Assembly: GCA_029561355.1 (NCBI GenBank)
Contig: JAKQJD010000194.1
Coordinates: forward strand, 1 to 33,760
Length of the DNA: 33,760 bases
Reading direction: 5' to 3'
DNA from: Bacteroidota bacterium
GTDB lineage: Bacteria; Bacteroidota; Bacteroidia; Chitinophagales; Saprospiraceae
In this document: positions 24,677 through 32,156 of the stretch, piece by piece
How the letters are laid out: the number at the start of each line of letters is the position of its first letter
Position numbering within the stretch: position 1 is the stretch's first letter
Program-made: the position numbers and the translations under genes
Notes under the pieces: generated by a model
What the model saw: the letters and a program-made list of their open reading frames with translations, nothing else
Database searches by the model: none
What the model was told of the DNA's origin: nothing

Positions 24677-26566
24677 ATGCGACTTTTATCCCTGATCGTG
24701 CTGCTTTGCACGCTGCTGCGCCAGATGTCTGCGCAATCCGATTACGCCGCTACCGGCATCCCGGCCGAATATTTTAAAAATGCCCATACGGTCATACGTA
24801 GCCGGGAACTGACATTTACGGTCACACAACCCGACGAAGCCGAAACCGAAGAACGGATCGTGATGACCATTTTGAACAAGGAAGGCGCGTCCAGCGCCAG
24901 CTGGTATGAGTATGAAAGCGAGTTTGAAAAAGTAAAATCGCTCAAAGGCGCGGTGTACGACGGCGAGGGCAATCTGGTGAAAGAGAGCCGCAAACAGGAT
25001 ATTCAGGAGCAGGAAAGTTTTACGGATTACGAATTCAGTAGCTCCCGGAATAAATTTCTGAAAATGGAATACGGGCAATACCCGTATACCGTTGAATTCC
25101 AGGTGCGCAAGACCATCAAGGGTTTCTTCCGGGTCGACGATTTTGTTGTACAGCGCCTGGGCCAGTCCGTCCTGAAAAGTACTTTTTCGGTAGTAGCGCC
25201 TTCCGGATATTCTTTCAAATGGAAAGGCATTCGTTCGGATGTGCAACCGGTTGTCCAGGAGTCAGGCGGCACCAAAACCACCACCTGGAAATTTGCCAAC
25301 CTGCCCGCAGTGCCCGAGGAGCCTTATCATCCCTATTTCAATAATGAATATGCGATGATCAAAATCGCGCCCGTTCGCGTCAGCATCGACGGCCGGGAGG
25401 GGGATTTCAGCGACTGGAAGCAAATGGGCGCTTTTTTTTATGCCCTGAACAAGGACCGCGACTTGCTTTCTGCGGAAATGCAGGCAACGGTATTACAAAT
25501 GGTAAAGGACAAAAAAACGACCCGCGAAAAGATCGATGCCATTTACCGGTACCTGGAACAAAACCACCGCTACGTCAGCATCCAGATCGGCATCGGCGGC
25601 TGGCAAACACTGGAAGCCGGATTCGTGGAAAAGAAAAAATACGGCGATTGCAAGGCCCTCAGCAATTATATGCACGCCATGCTGAAAGTGGCCGGCATCG
25701 AATCCTGGGTAGCCATCATTTATGCAGGAAGTAACAACCTCCCCGAATGGTATGATGAAGCGCCCATCCCTTATGCCAATCACGCCATTTTATACGTCCC
25801 CGGTGAGGACCTTTGGCTGGAATGTACCAGCAATACCGTGCCGAGCGGTTATCTGGGCGATTTTACATCAGGCCGAAAAGCACTCCTCCTGACGCCCCAG
25901 GACGGAAAAATCCTGAGCACACCCACACAAACCGCAGCCGATAACCTGAAGAACAGCCATATCTCCATTGGTCTGGATGAAATGGGCATAGCGGAAGTAC
26001 AAGGCGACGTGTTGTACACCGGCGATCTGCACGAACCCTACCGGCAGTTGATTGCCCATAAAAAACAAGCGGATGTTGAAAAAATATTTGTCGAACGCGC
26101 CGAGTTCCCCATAGCGCAATTGCTGGCACTGAAGATAGAATCGTCCGAATCCATTCCGCAGGCGAATCTGCATTACAGCGTTAAAATCAACAACCTGGTG
26201 ACGAAATCCGGCAAGCGCATGTTCGTACCCGTCAGCAAAATCAATCCGTTCAAACGTTCGCTACCCGCCAATGACAAGCGGGTGCTCGACTTGAAATTAC
26301 GCGACGTATATGCCTGGAAAGATACCGTCGATATTGAATTGCCGCCGGGTTACACGCTGGAAAACATGCCTTCCGGCAAACACATTCAGTCCGAATTCGG
26401 ATTGTTCGACATGCAGGCCGTTCAGCAGGAAAACCGGATACGTATTATTCGTCAAGTCGAAATACAACCGGTTTCCGTATCTGCGGCCCGCTACAACGAG
26501 GTGCGGCAGTTTTATCAGGAAATGACCCGGGCCGACGGGGCGCAAATTGTGCTCGTCAAGACGTAA
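24677..26566 (+). CDS. DUF3857 protein with intact transglutaminase-like Cys-His
   Basis: The product is 629 aa from the ATG at 24677, whose next residues form a signal peptide (RLLSLIVLLCTLLRQMSAQ). The upstream ATG at 24551 overlaps the previous gene and lacks a signal, so it is rejected. DUF3857 lies in about 50-240 and a transglutaminase-core domain in about 280-400: KKYGDCKALSNYMHAML gives nucleophile Cys325, and YANHAILYV gives His369. The third residue is Glu382 in WLECTSNTVPSGYLG instead of the usual Asp. It may cross-link or cleave a peptide in the periplasm, unlike its two upstream relatives. It is more distant from them in sequence than they are from each other. Cotranscription with 22711-24654 is likely. 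Confidence 0.88.
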   Translation: MRLLSLIVLLCTLLRQMSAQSDYAATGIPAEYFKNAHTVIRSRELTFTVTQPDEAETEERIVMTILNKEGASSASWYEYESEFEKVKSLKGAVYDGEGNLVKESRKQDIQEQESFTDYEFSSSRNKFLKMEYGQYPYTVEFQVRKTIKGFFRVDDFVVQRLGQSVLKSTFSVVAPSGYSFKWKGIRSDVQPVVQESGGTKTTTWKFANLPAVPEEPYHPYFNNEYAMIKIAPVRVSIDGREGDFSDWKQMGAFFYALNKDRDLLSAEMQATVLQMVKDKKTTREKIDAIYRYLEQNHRYVSIQIGIGGWQTLEAGFVEKKKYGDCKALSNYMHAMLKVAGIESWVAIIYAGSNNLPEWYDEAPIPYANHAILYVPGEDLWLECTSNTVPSGYLGDFTSGRKALLLTPQDGKILSTPTQTAADNLKNSHISIGLDEMGIAEVQGDVLYTGDLHEPYRQLIAHKKQADVEKIFVERAEFPIAQLLALKIESSESIPQANLHYSVKINNLVTKSGKRMFVPVSKINPFKRSLPANDKRVLDLKLRDVYAWKDTVDIELPPGYTLENMPSGKHIQSEFGLFDMQAVQQENRIRIIRQVEIQPVSVSAARYNEVRQFYQEMTRADGAQIVLVKT

Positions 26567-26568
26567 AA

Positions 26569-26648
26569 CAGTGCGAAGCCGTCAGTACGAAGTGCGAAGT
26601 CTTAGGTACTCGAGTGAATATGGACTTCGCACTTCGTACTTCGCACTG
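26569..26648. repeat. Inverted repeat of GTGCGAAGT/GTACGAAGT words
   Basis: An exact 18-bp stem (26584-26601 with 26623-26640) sits inside a longer series of CAGTGCGAAG words on both sides. It begins two bases after the stop at 26566 and ends just before the convergent stop codon at 26654. The loop contains ACTCGAGT. The location fits a shared terminator for two convergent genes, but no T tract is present. Confidence 0.85.
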
Positions 26649-26653
26649 ACGAC

Positions 26654-28636
26654 TTATTTTCTCTGCCTGTCTTTCATCAGCATAGGGTCCTTTGCGATTG
26701 CCTGCTGCCGCAATTGTTCTCCTTTCGCCAAATCGCCGGAAGCAGAATAGGCCTGTCCGAGATCGAACATATAGATGGGCACATCGGGTGCCAGTTGCAC
26801 CGCTTTTGTAAACCACTCGATTGCGCCGGCGTTGTCGCCCTGCATGCCGTGTGAAACACCGATCAGGCGGGCTGTTTCGGCATCTTTAGGGTTGAATTGC
26901 CACGATTCCTGAAGATATTGGTACGCCAGCGGGATATTGCCCCTTTGTTCGCCCTGGTAGCGGCCGCCGTCGCGCAGTGCGAGCGCGAGGTAGGTTTTCC
27001 AGCGCGGGTCACTGGAAGACAGTTCCACCGCCCTGCGATAATCGGCAATGGATTCGTCGTACAGTTTGAGGTAATAATGTGCGCCGCCGCGGCTCACGTA
27101 GGCGTCGCTGTAGTTGGGATACAACTGGATGGCACGGTTGAGGTGCGAAAGAGCCTGGTTGCAAAGTTCGTTCCGGCGCACTTCGTTCTTTTCCTTGCTG
27201 GCTTTGTCGAACAGTACGCCACCGCAGGCGTTCTGGATTTTCGCACTGTTTTTGGAAACTTTTACGTCCGTGAAAAAGAGTTTTTCATTGGACTCCCATG
27301 CCGGGTTCCGGGTAATGGTTTTGACGGAAAACAGCAGCATAATTACCCCGAATACGCCGAGCAGCACATTCAGGTTGTTCATTTTTGACCGGAAATAATA
27401 CAGCAGCGAAGCCAGCACCATACAAAAACCGACGGAAGGCATGAAGGCAAAACGCTCACCCATATTGGTGCCTACCGGAAAAACGAAATTCGATACGATA
27501 CTCAGTGTCAGCAGGTAATACAGAATGCCGAAGCGAAGCGGATCGCGTTTGGCGATGCCGGAAACGGCGTACCAGGCCATGCCGAAATACAAAACCACAC
27601 TGAAAAGAACTGCCGCGTTACCGAACGTCATAATGTCGATCACCCGCGGGTAGTAGTCGTGCGTGAGCGAATACGGCACGAAAAGCAATTGCACGTATTT
27701 CCAGAGCGTGTAAAAGATCGTGGCCAGTTTTTCGGCTCCTGTGAACGGCACCCATTGCGTACCCTGGATTTTCAGGTACGGGTTGTTCATCAGTTCCATG
27801 GGGGCGCCGCCGAATTTCCAGTGCAGAATAGCGCCGCGAATAAAAAAGAAGGCCAGAAAACTGACAAACACCGGCGTCATGTTTTTTACAATCGCACTTG
27901 CGGAAGCGCTGCGGAATACCCACAATGCCAGCGGAATGACCGCCACAAAAGTCACCGCATTTTCTTTCGACAGGCAGGCCAGGAAAAAGATCACCGCCGC
28001 AAGGATATTCCATTTTCTTTTCCCCGTATCGTAGGCTTTCACCGTGAAATACAAGGTTGCCAGGCTGCCCAGCAGCGTCACAATCTCGTCGCAACCCTTG
28101 ATGTTGTCTACGACTTCCGTGTGAATCGGATGCGCCGCAAAAAGCAGCGCCGCCAGCCAGGAAAACAAAGCCGCATAATCGCCTCCGCGTGGCCCCAGCA
28201 AGAGCAGCAGTGTGCGGTACAGCACCACGCAGGTGGCGGCAAACAACAAAATTGTCAGCAGGTGAAAAATAAAAGGACTGGCTCCGGCCACCTGGTATAC
28301 CATGGCAAACAATACCAGCGTCATGGGGCGGTAGCGCCCGCCCGACACCAGTGTTTCCTTGCCTTCCACCTTGAAAAATCCGAAAAAGGTTTCCTTGGAC
28401 AAAATGCCCGGAATACCTTCCACGCCCTTGGAAGTGTACATGTTGTCGGTGATGACAATCGCATCGTCGAGCACAAAACCGTGCGTCAGCGTGTTGGCGT
28501 ACAACAAAAAGGAAAAGGCGAAAATTAAACCGCTTTGTAAAAGCGTGTTCCGGAAAAAGTCCGGGAGGGCTGCAAGTGCCGGTGCTGTGGCAGCGCCGGT
28601 GCTGCGCGAGGGTACTGGTTTACGCTGTTTGGACAT
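26654..28636 (-). CDS. TMTC-like membrane glycosyltransferase (GT-C) with C-terminal TPRs
   Basis: The 660-aa protein begins with a basic cytosolic stretch and has about ten membrane helices in residues 30-430. FVLDDAIVITDN holds the acidic pair Asp57-Asp58 of GT-C enzymes in the first outer loop. RYRPMTLVLFAMVYQ, AAHPIHTEVVDNIKGCDEI and ACLSKENAVTF are the motifs shared with eukaryotic TMTC O-mannosyltransferases and the DUF1736 region. TPRs fill about 480-655 (YSDAYVSRGGAHYYLKLYDESIADYRRAVEL), and their location suggests protein recognition. Transfer of a lipid-linked sugar to proteins outside the cytosol is the likely role, which would fit the envelope proteins nearby, but substrate and acceptor are unproven. 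Confidence 0.88.
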   Translation of the reverse strand: MSKQRKPVPSRSTGAATAPALAALPDFFRNTLLQSGLIFAFSFLLYANTLTHGFVLDDAIVITDNMYTSKGVEGIPGILSKETFFGFFKVEGKETLVSGGRYRPMTLVLFAMVYQVAGASPFIFHLLTILLFAATCVVLYRTLLLLLGPRGGDYAALFSWLAALLFAAHPIHTEVVDNIKGCDEIVTLLGSLATLYFTVKAYDTGKRKWNILAAVIFFLACLSKENAVTFVAVIPLALWVFRSASASAIVKNMTPVFVSFLAFFFIRGAILHWKFGGAPMELMNNPYLKIQGTQWVPFTGAEKLATIFYTLWKYVQLLFVPYSLTHDYYPRVIDIMTFGNAAVLFSVVLYFGMAWYAVSGIAKRDPLRFGILYYLLTLSIVSNFVFPVGTNMGERFAFMPSVGFCMVLASLLYYFRSKMNNLNVLLGVFGVIMLLFSVKTITRNPAWESNEKLFFTDVKVSKNSAKIQNACGGVLFDKASKEKNEVRRNELCNQALSHLNRAIQLYPNYSDAYVSRGGAHYYLKLYDESIADYRRAVELSSSDPRWKTYLALALRDGGRYQGEQRGNIPLAYQYLQESWQFNPKDAETARLIGVSHGMQGDNAGAIEWFTKAVQLAPDVPIYMFDLGQAYSASGDLAKGEQLRQQAIAKDPMLMKDRQRK

Positions 28637-28690
28637 GCCGAATCAGTCGGTTTAGAAATTTGACCCGCGAAAGAACGAAAAAAGGATGAT

Positions 28691-28830
28691 AAAATGTTGA
28701 TGAGGGTTTATAAGGGTTGATGTTCAGCCACTCGAAAAATGAGAGTTTTCAAGTTATTCGAGCGGAAAAATATCAACCCTTATCAACCCTTATAAACCCT
28801 CATCAACATTTATAAACCCTCATCAACCTT
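28691..28830. repeat. Word repeat with conserved hairpin core (copy 1)
   Basis: Left words (28694-28722, TGTTGATGAGGG and TTATAAGGGTTGAT) pair with right words (28772-28809), around a core at 28715-28778. The core, read on the minus strand, matches 31238-31301 at about 57 of 64 positions, so two gaps 2.4 kb apart carry the same element in opposite orientation. The right words run into trhO and encode its last residues VDEGL and the stop. The remainder of the gap 28637-28690 shows nothing. Confidence 0.9.
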
Positions 28831-29895
28831 CAACGTTTGCGCCGATTTCCGGAACGCCTTGTAAGCTCCTTTCCCGAACTTCGAACCGTTGAACACCATC
28901 GATGGCGCGCGCTCTTTTTGTACGTCTTCCGGCAGTTGTATAAAATCGGAACACGCTACGGAGCAGCAGCCGTGGAATTGTTCCGCGCAGGTATCGCATT
29001 GAATAAAAAGAATGTGGCAATGGCTGTTGGCGCAGTTCACGTGCGTATCGGCAGGCACGCCGCACTGGTGGCAGTGGGCAATGACGTCGGGACTGATCCG
29101 TTCGCCCAGCCGCTCGTCGAACACGAAATTTTTGCCTACAAACTTGTTTTCCAGTCCTTTGGCCTTCACCTGCCGGTCGTATTCGATGATGCCGCCTTCC
29201 AGTTGGAATACGTTTTCGAAGCCGCGGTATTTCATATACGCGCTGGCTTTTTCGCAGCGGATTCCGCCGGTGCAGTACATCAGAATGTTTTTGTCGCGGG
29301 CATCGGCCAGTAAATCTGCCACGTAGGGCAATTCGTCGCGGAACGTAGCCACGTCGGGCGTGATGGCATTTTCAAAATGACCCACCTCGCTTTCGTAGTG
29401 GTTGCGCATGTCGACTACAACTGTGTCGGGGTCGTTGGTCAATTTGTTCCAGGCGGCCGCGTCGAGATGGGTTCCGGTGCGGGCCGGATCGAAACCGGGA
29501 TCGTCGATACCATCGGCCACGATTTTTTCGCGGACTTTGATCGTGAGGGTAAAAAACGATTTGCCGTCGGCTTCCACCGCGATGTTGAGTCGCAGGTTTT
29601 GAAACATGTCGTAGCCATCCATCACGCTGCGGAAGGCCTCGAAATTCTCCTGAGGAACGGAAAGTTGTGCATTCACCCCTTCCTGCGCCACGTATATGCG
29701 GCCCAGCACCCCGATTTCCTGGTATTGCCGGAACAACTGGTCGCGGAACGCCTTCGGATCCTCGATGCGGGCGTATTTATAATAGGAAAGTGTCACGCGC
29801 TGCTCGTCGCTCTGGCGCATACGTTCCTTCAGTTCGCGGCGGTTCACCCGGTTATGCAGGGCCCGCTGCGGCGTTTTTTTTGTGGTACTTTCCAT
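28810..29895 (-). CDS. trhO: tRNA uridine(34) hydroxylase, rhodanese family
   Basis: The product is 361 aa. The N-terminal acylphosphatase-like domain has [15 protein letters not shown]. The central rhodanese domain has [20 protein letters not shown] and the active loop [11 protein letters not shown] with catalytic Cys208. The C-terminal Cys-rich region ([30 protein letters not shown]) probably binds zinc. This is the YceA/TrhO family, which makes 5-hydroxyuridine at position 34 of tRNAs. Cytosolic; length somewhat above 350 aa as usual in this family. It lies 5 nt downstream of odhB, so the two are cotranscribed, a pairing with no obvious metabolic link. The last codons (VDEGL, stop) coincide with the repeat word TTGATGAGGGTTTATAA. 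Confidence 0.94.
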   Translation of the reverse strand: MESTTKKTPQRALHNRVNRRELKERMRQSDEQRVTLSYYKYARIEDPKAFRDQLFRQYQEIGVLGRIYVAQEGVNAQLSVPQENFEAFRSVMDGYDMFQNLRLNIAVEADGKSFFTLTIKVREKIVADGIDDPGFDPARTGTHLDAAAWNKLTNDPDTVVVDMRNHYESEVGHFENAITPDVATFRDELPYVADLLADARDKNILMYCTGGIRCEKASAYMKYRGFENVFQLEGGIIEYDRQVKAKGLENKFVGKNFVFDERLGERISPDVIAHCHQCGVPADTHVNCANSHCHILFIQCDTCAEQFHGCCSVACSDFIQLPEDVQKERAPSMVFNGSKFGKGAYKAFRKSAQTLKVDEGL

Positions 29896-29900
29896 GGTTT

Positions 29901-31169
29901 TTACAAATCCATTAAAAGGGAAATCGGGTCTTCGATGAGGTTTTTGACTTTAACCAGGAAGGTAACCGAGGTGGAACCGTCGATGACGCGGTGGTCGTAA
30001 CTCAGCGCCAGGTACATCATGGGGCGAATCACGACTTGTCCATCCACCGCAATCGGGCGGTCCTTGATGGCATGCATGCCGAGGATAGCGCTTTGCGGCT
30101 CGTTGATAATCGGAGTGCTCATGAGGCTGCCGAATACGCCGCCGTTGGTGATGGTGAACGTACCGCCGCTCATTTCTTCGAGCGACAATTTTCCATCGCG
30201 CGCTTTCACGGCCAGTTCTTTCAGTTTTACTTCGACGTCGGCAAAACCGAGGCTTTCCACGTTGCGGATAGGTGGCACCACCAGGCCGTTTGGCGTGGAA
30301 ATGGCGAAACTGATGTCCGCATAATCGTGGTAAACGATGTCGTCGCCATCGATGAACGCGTTCACGTCGGGCATTTCAAGCAGCACTTTCGCGCAGGCTT
30401 TCGCAAATACCGACATGAAACCGAGTTTGATACCGTATTTTTTGACAAATGCTTCCTGGTATTTTTCGCGCAGGGCCATCAGTGCGCTCATGTCCACCTC
30501 GTTGAAAGTGGTGAGCATGGCGGTGTTGTTTTTGGCGCTCACCAGTCGTTTGGCGATGGTGCGGCGCATACGCGTCATTTTCTGCCGGTTATCGGTGCGG
30601 GCGAAAGCGGTATGCGGCTTCGGCGCAGGTGTTGCCGGCGCTGTAGGCTGCGTTGCCGGTGCCGTTGGGGCCGGCGCGGCTGGTTTATTTTCCACAGCTT
30701 TTTGCGCGTCGTCCTTGGTAATACGGCCGTCGCGGCCTGTGCCAGAAACGGCGCCGGGATCGACACTGCCTTCCGCCAGAATTTTTGCGGCGGCGGGCGA
30801 TGGCGTACCGGTCGCGTAGGTTTGCTGCTGTGTGGCCGGTTCCGGTGCTTTTGCAGCGGGTTGGGTTGTGGGTTCTGCTGCCGGTGCTTCGGCCGGTTTT
30901 GCCGGTGCGCTGCTGCCGCTTCCTGCTGCTGCATCGGTATCTATTTTAGCAAAAAGAGCACCTACGGGCAGGTCTTCCCCTTCCTTGGCCACCCAGATCA
31001 GTTTGCCTGCGGAATCGGCGGAAAGTTCCTGGTTCGCTTTTTCGGTTTCAATTTCGCACAGCGGCTCGTCCATGGCCACGACCGAACCGTCGGGTTTGAG
31101 CCATTTGGAAAAGGTAACGCTGGATATGGATTCACCCAGATTCGGGATTTTAAGTTCGATTACGGGCAT
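29901..31169 (-). CDS. odhB: 2-oxoglutarate dehydrogenase E2, dihydrolipoyl succinyltransferase
   Basis: This 422-aa E2 enzyme has one lipoyl domain ([20 protein letters not shown], lipoylated Lys44 in IETEKANQE) and an Ala/Pro-rich linker (about 80-115). A subunit-binding domain follows ([31 protein letters not shown]). The C-terminal catalytic domain has the SYDHRVIDG motif, His393 and Asp397. It transfers succinyl from dihydrolipoamide to CoA in the TCA cycle and forms the core of the complex. The LGES start and the SVTFSKWLK pattern favour succinyl over acetyl specificity. The E1 gene odhA, usually adjacent, is absent on both sides. Its predicted leader contains the word-repeat hairpin at 31197-31332. 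Confidence 0.95.
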   Translation of the reverse strand: MPVIELKIPNLGESISSVTFSKWLKPDGSVVAMDEPLCEIETEKANQELSADSAGKLIWVAKEGEDLPVGALFAKIDTDAAAGSGSSAPAKPAEAPAAEPTTQPAAKAPEPATQQQTYATGTPSPAAAKILAEGSVDPGAVSGTGRDGRITKDDAQKAVENKPAAPAPTAPATQPTAPATPAPKPHTAFARTDNRQKMTRMRRTIAKRLVSAKNNTAMLTTFNEVDMSALMALREKYQEAFVKKYGIKLGFMSVFAKACAKVLLEMPDVNAFIDGDDIVYHDYADISFAISTPNGLVVPPIRNVESLGFADVEVKLKELAVKARDGKLSLEEMSGGTFTITNGGVFGSLMSTPIINEPQSAILGMHAIKDRPIAVDGQVVIRPMMYLALSYDHRVIDGSTSVTFLVKVKNLIEDPISLLMDL

Positions 31170-31196
31170 TGCTGGTGGTGGATGGTGAGGAAATGA

Positions 31197-31332
31197 GGGT
31201 TGTTAAAGGGTTGATGAGGGTTGATAAGGTTGATGAGGGTTGATATTCAGCCGCTCGAATAACATGAAAACTCTCTTTTTTCGAGCGGCTGAATATCAAC
31301 CCTCATCAACCTTATCAACCCTCATCAACCTC
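31197..31332. repeat. Word repeat with conserved hairpin core (copy 2)
   Basis: TTGATGAGGG/TTGATAAGG words (31210-31245) pair with their complements (31293-31330) around the core CCGCTCGA...TCGAGCGG. The core 31238-31301 is the second copy of the element at 28715-28778. It lies between divergent starts, so it cannot be a terminator for a completed gene. It would fold in the odhB leader if transcription begins at the -7 box near 31350. Confidence 0.92.
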
Positions 31333-31346
31333 CCTATAACATCCCG

Positions 31347-31354
31347 CAAAATTA
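31347..31354 (-). promoter_or_regulatory. Candidate -7 box of odhB
   Basis: Minus-strand TAATTTTG matches TAnnTTTG exactly. No clear -33 TTG lies at the standard distance. A start near 31340 gives a leader of about 170 nt that contains the whole hairpin at 31197-31332. Confidence 0.35.
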
Positions 31355-31568
31355 GAAGTTTTAACCCGGATAACCATCTAATACTTTTCTTCTTTAAATC
31401 ATTGATTTACTTCATTTCCGCTACATTCGCAGATGATTTGCCCCCATTGATCCTAAAAGAGATGTATGGAGTGCATGCTCCTCCGCACATTCGTCCCGTT
31501 CAAGGAAATCCGGCAAAGCATGTACAACACTATTTGCCCGTGTTTTTCCCAATGCCTGCGTTTCCACA
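31355..31568. other. Unassigned intergenic stretch
   Basis: Within the 432-bp gap between odhB and the LemA gene, this 214-bp part is not repeat. It has short open frames on both strands without recognisable similarity, no signal peptide, and AT-rich content around 31360-31440. TACATTCG at 31422-31429 is one base from a -7 box and could serve the LemA gene. I see no RNA gene or convincing pseudogene. Confidence 0.4.
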
Positions 31569-31599
31569 CTGATAACAAATAACTGATAACCAATAACTA
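31569..31599 (+). repeat. Solitary TGATAAC/CAATAAC word run at the LemA start
   Basis: The words CTGATAACAAATAACTGATA and CCAATAACTAAC run up to 3 nt before the ATG at 31603, occupying the ribosome-binding position. They belong to the same word family as the repeats at 10861, 11800 and 19098. There is no opposing arm here. Confidence 0.75.
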
Positions 31600-31602
31600 A
31601 CA

Positions 31603-32151
31603 ATGAGCAGCGGTTTTGTTCTCCTGATTATCCTCATCATCACCGGCGTCATCCTCGCCGGGCTTTACAACAGACTGGTAAAGCTTCGCAATGGCGCTGA
31701 AGAAGCCTTCAAATCCATCGATATTTTCCTCAAACAGCGCTACGATCTGATTCCCAACCTGGTGAACACCATCAAGGGTTACACGCAGTACGAAAGTAGC
31801 ACGCTCGAAAAAATCGTGCAATTGCGCAGTCAGGCCATGTCGGCCAACGGAACCGACGGCGGTGCTGCGGAAAATGCTTTGTCCGGCGCACTGAAATCGG
31901 TGTTCGCCCTGGCGGAGAATTACCCCGACCTGAAAGCCAACCAGGAATTCCTGAATTTGCAACAAACCCTCACCGGACTGGAAGAAAGTATCCAGCGCGC
32001 CCGCCGTTACTACAACGCTTCGGTGCGCGACCTCAACAACTCCGTCGAAACGTTCCCAAGTAATATTTTTGCCGGCATGTTCGGTTTCCATAAAATGGAC
32101 TACTTCGAAGTGGACGAAGCCGAAACACAAAACGTGAAAGTTCAATTTTGA
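31603..32151 (+). CDS. LemA family protein
   Basis: The product is 182 aa. A single N-terminal membrane helix (FVLLIILIITGVILAGLY, about 4-21) precedes the LemA four-helix domain: LRNGAEEAFKSIDIFLKQRYDLIPNLVNTIKGY, then LYPDLKANQEFLNLQ-type (NYPDLKANQEF), then ARRYYNASVRDLNNSVETFPSNIFAGMFGF. All are textbook LemA motifs. It is anchored in the inner membrane; the biochemical role is unknown. It is followed 5 nt later by a DUF2207 gene, a common pairing that suggests a joint membrane function. The start codon is directly preceded by repeat words. Confidence 0.95.
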   Translation: MSSGFVLLIILIITGVILAGLYNRLVKLRNGAEEAFKSIDIFLKQRYDLIPNLVNTIKGYTQYESSTLEKIVQLRSQAMSANGTDGGAAENALSGALKSVFALAENYPDLKANQEFLNLQQTLTGLEESIQRARRYYNASVRDLNNSVETFPSNIFAGMFGFHKMDYFEVDEAETQNVKVQF

Positions 32152-32156
32152 GCGCC

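Noticed and set aside
6420..26648. Reading all gap palindromes as intrinsic terminators
   Set aside because: They lack T tracts, and several lie between divergent starts; only 3596-3627 has the classical form.
29991..31196. 401-codon plus-strand frame opposite odhB
   Set aside because: Shadow of odhB; the Cys/Arg-rich translation comes from the Ala/Pro linker read backwards.
31355..31568. Possible transposase remnant between odhB and the LemA gene
   Set aside because: Translations on both strands gave no recognisable transposase motif; left as unassigned.
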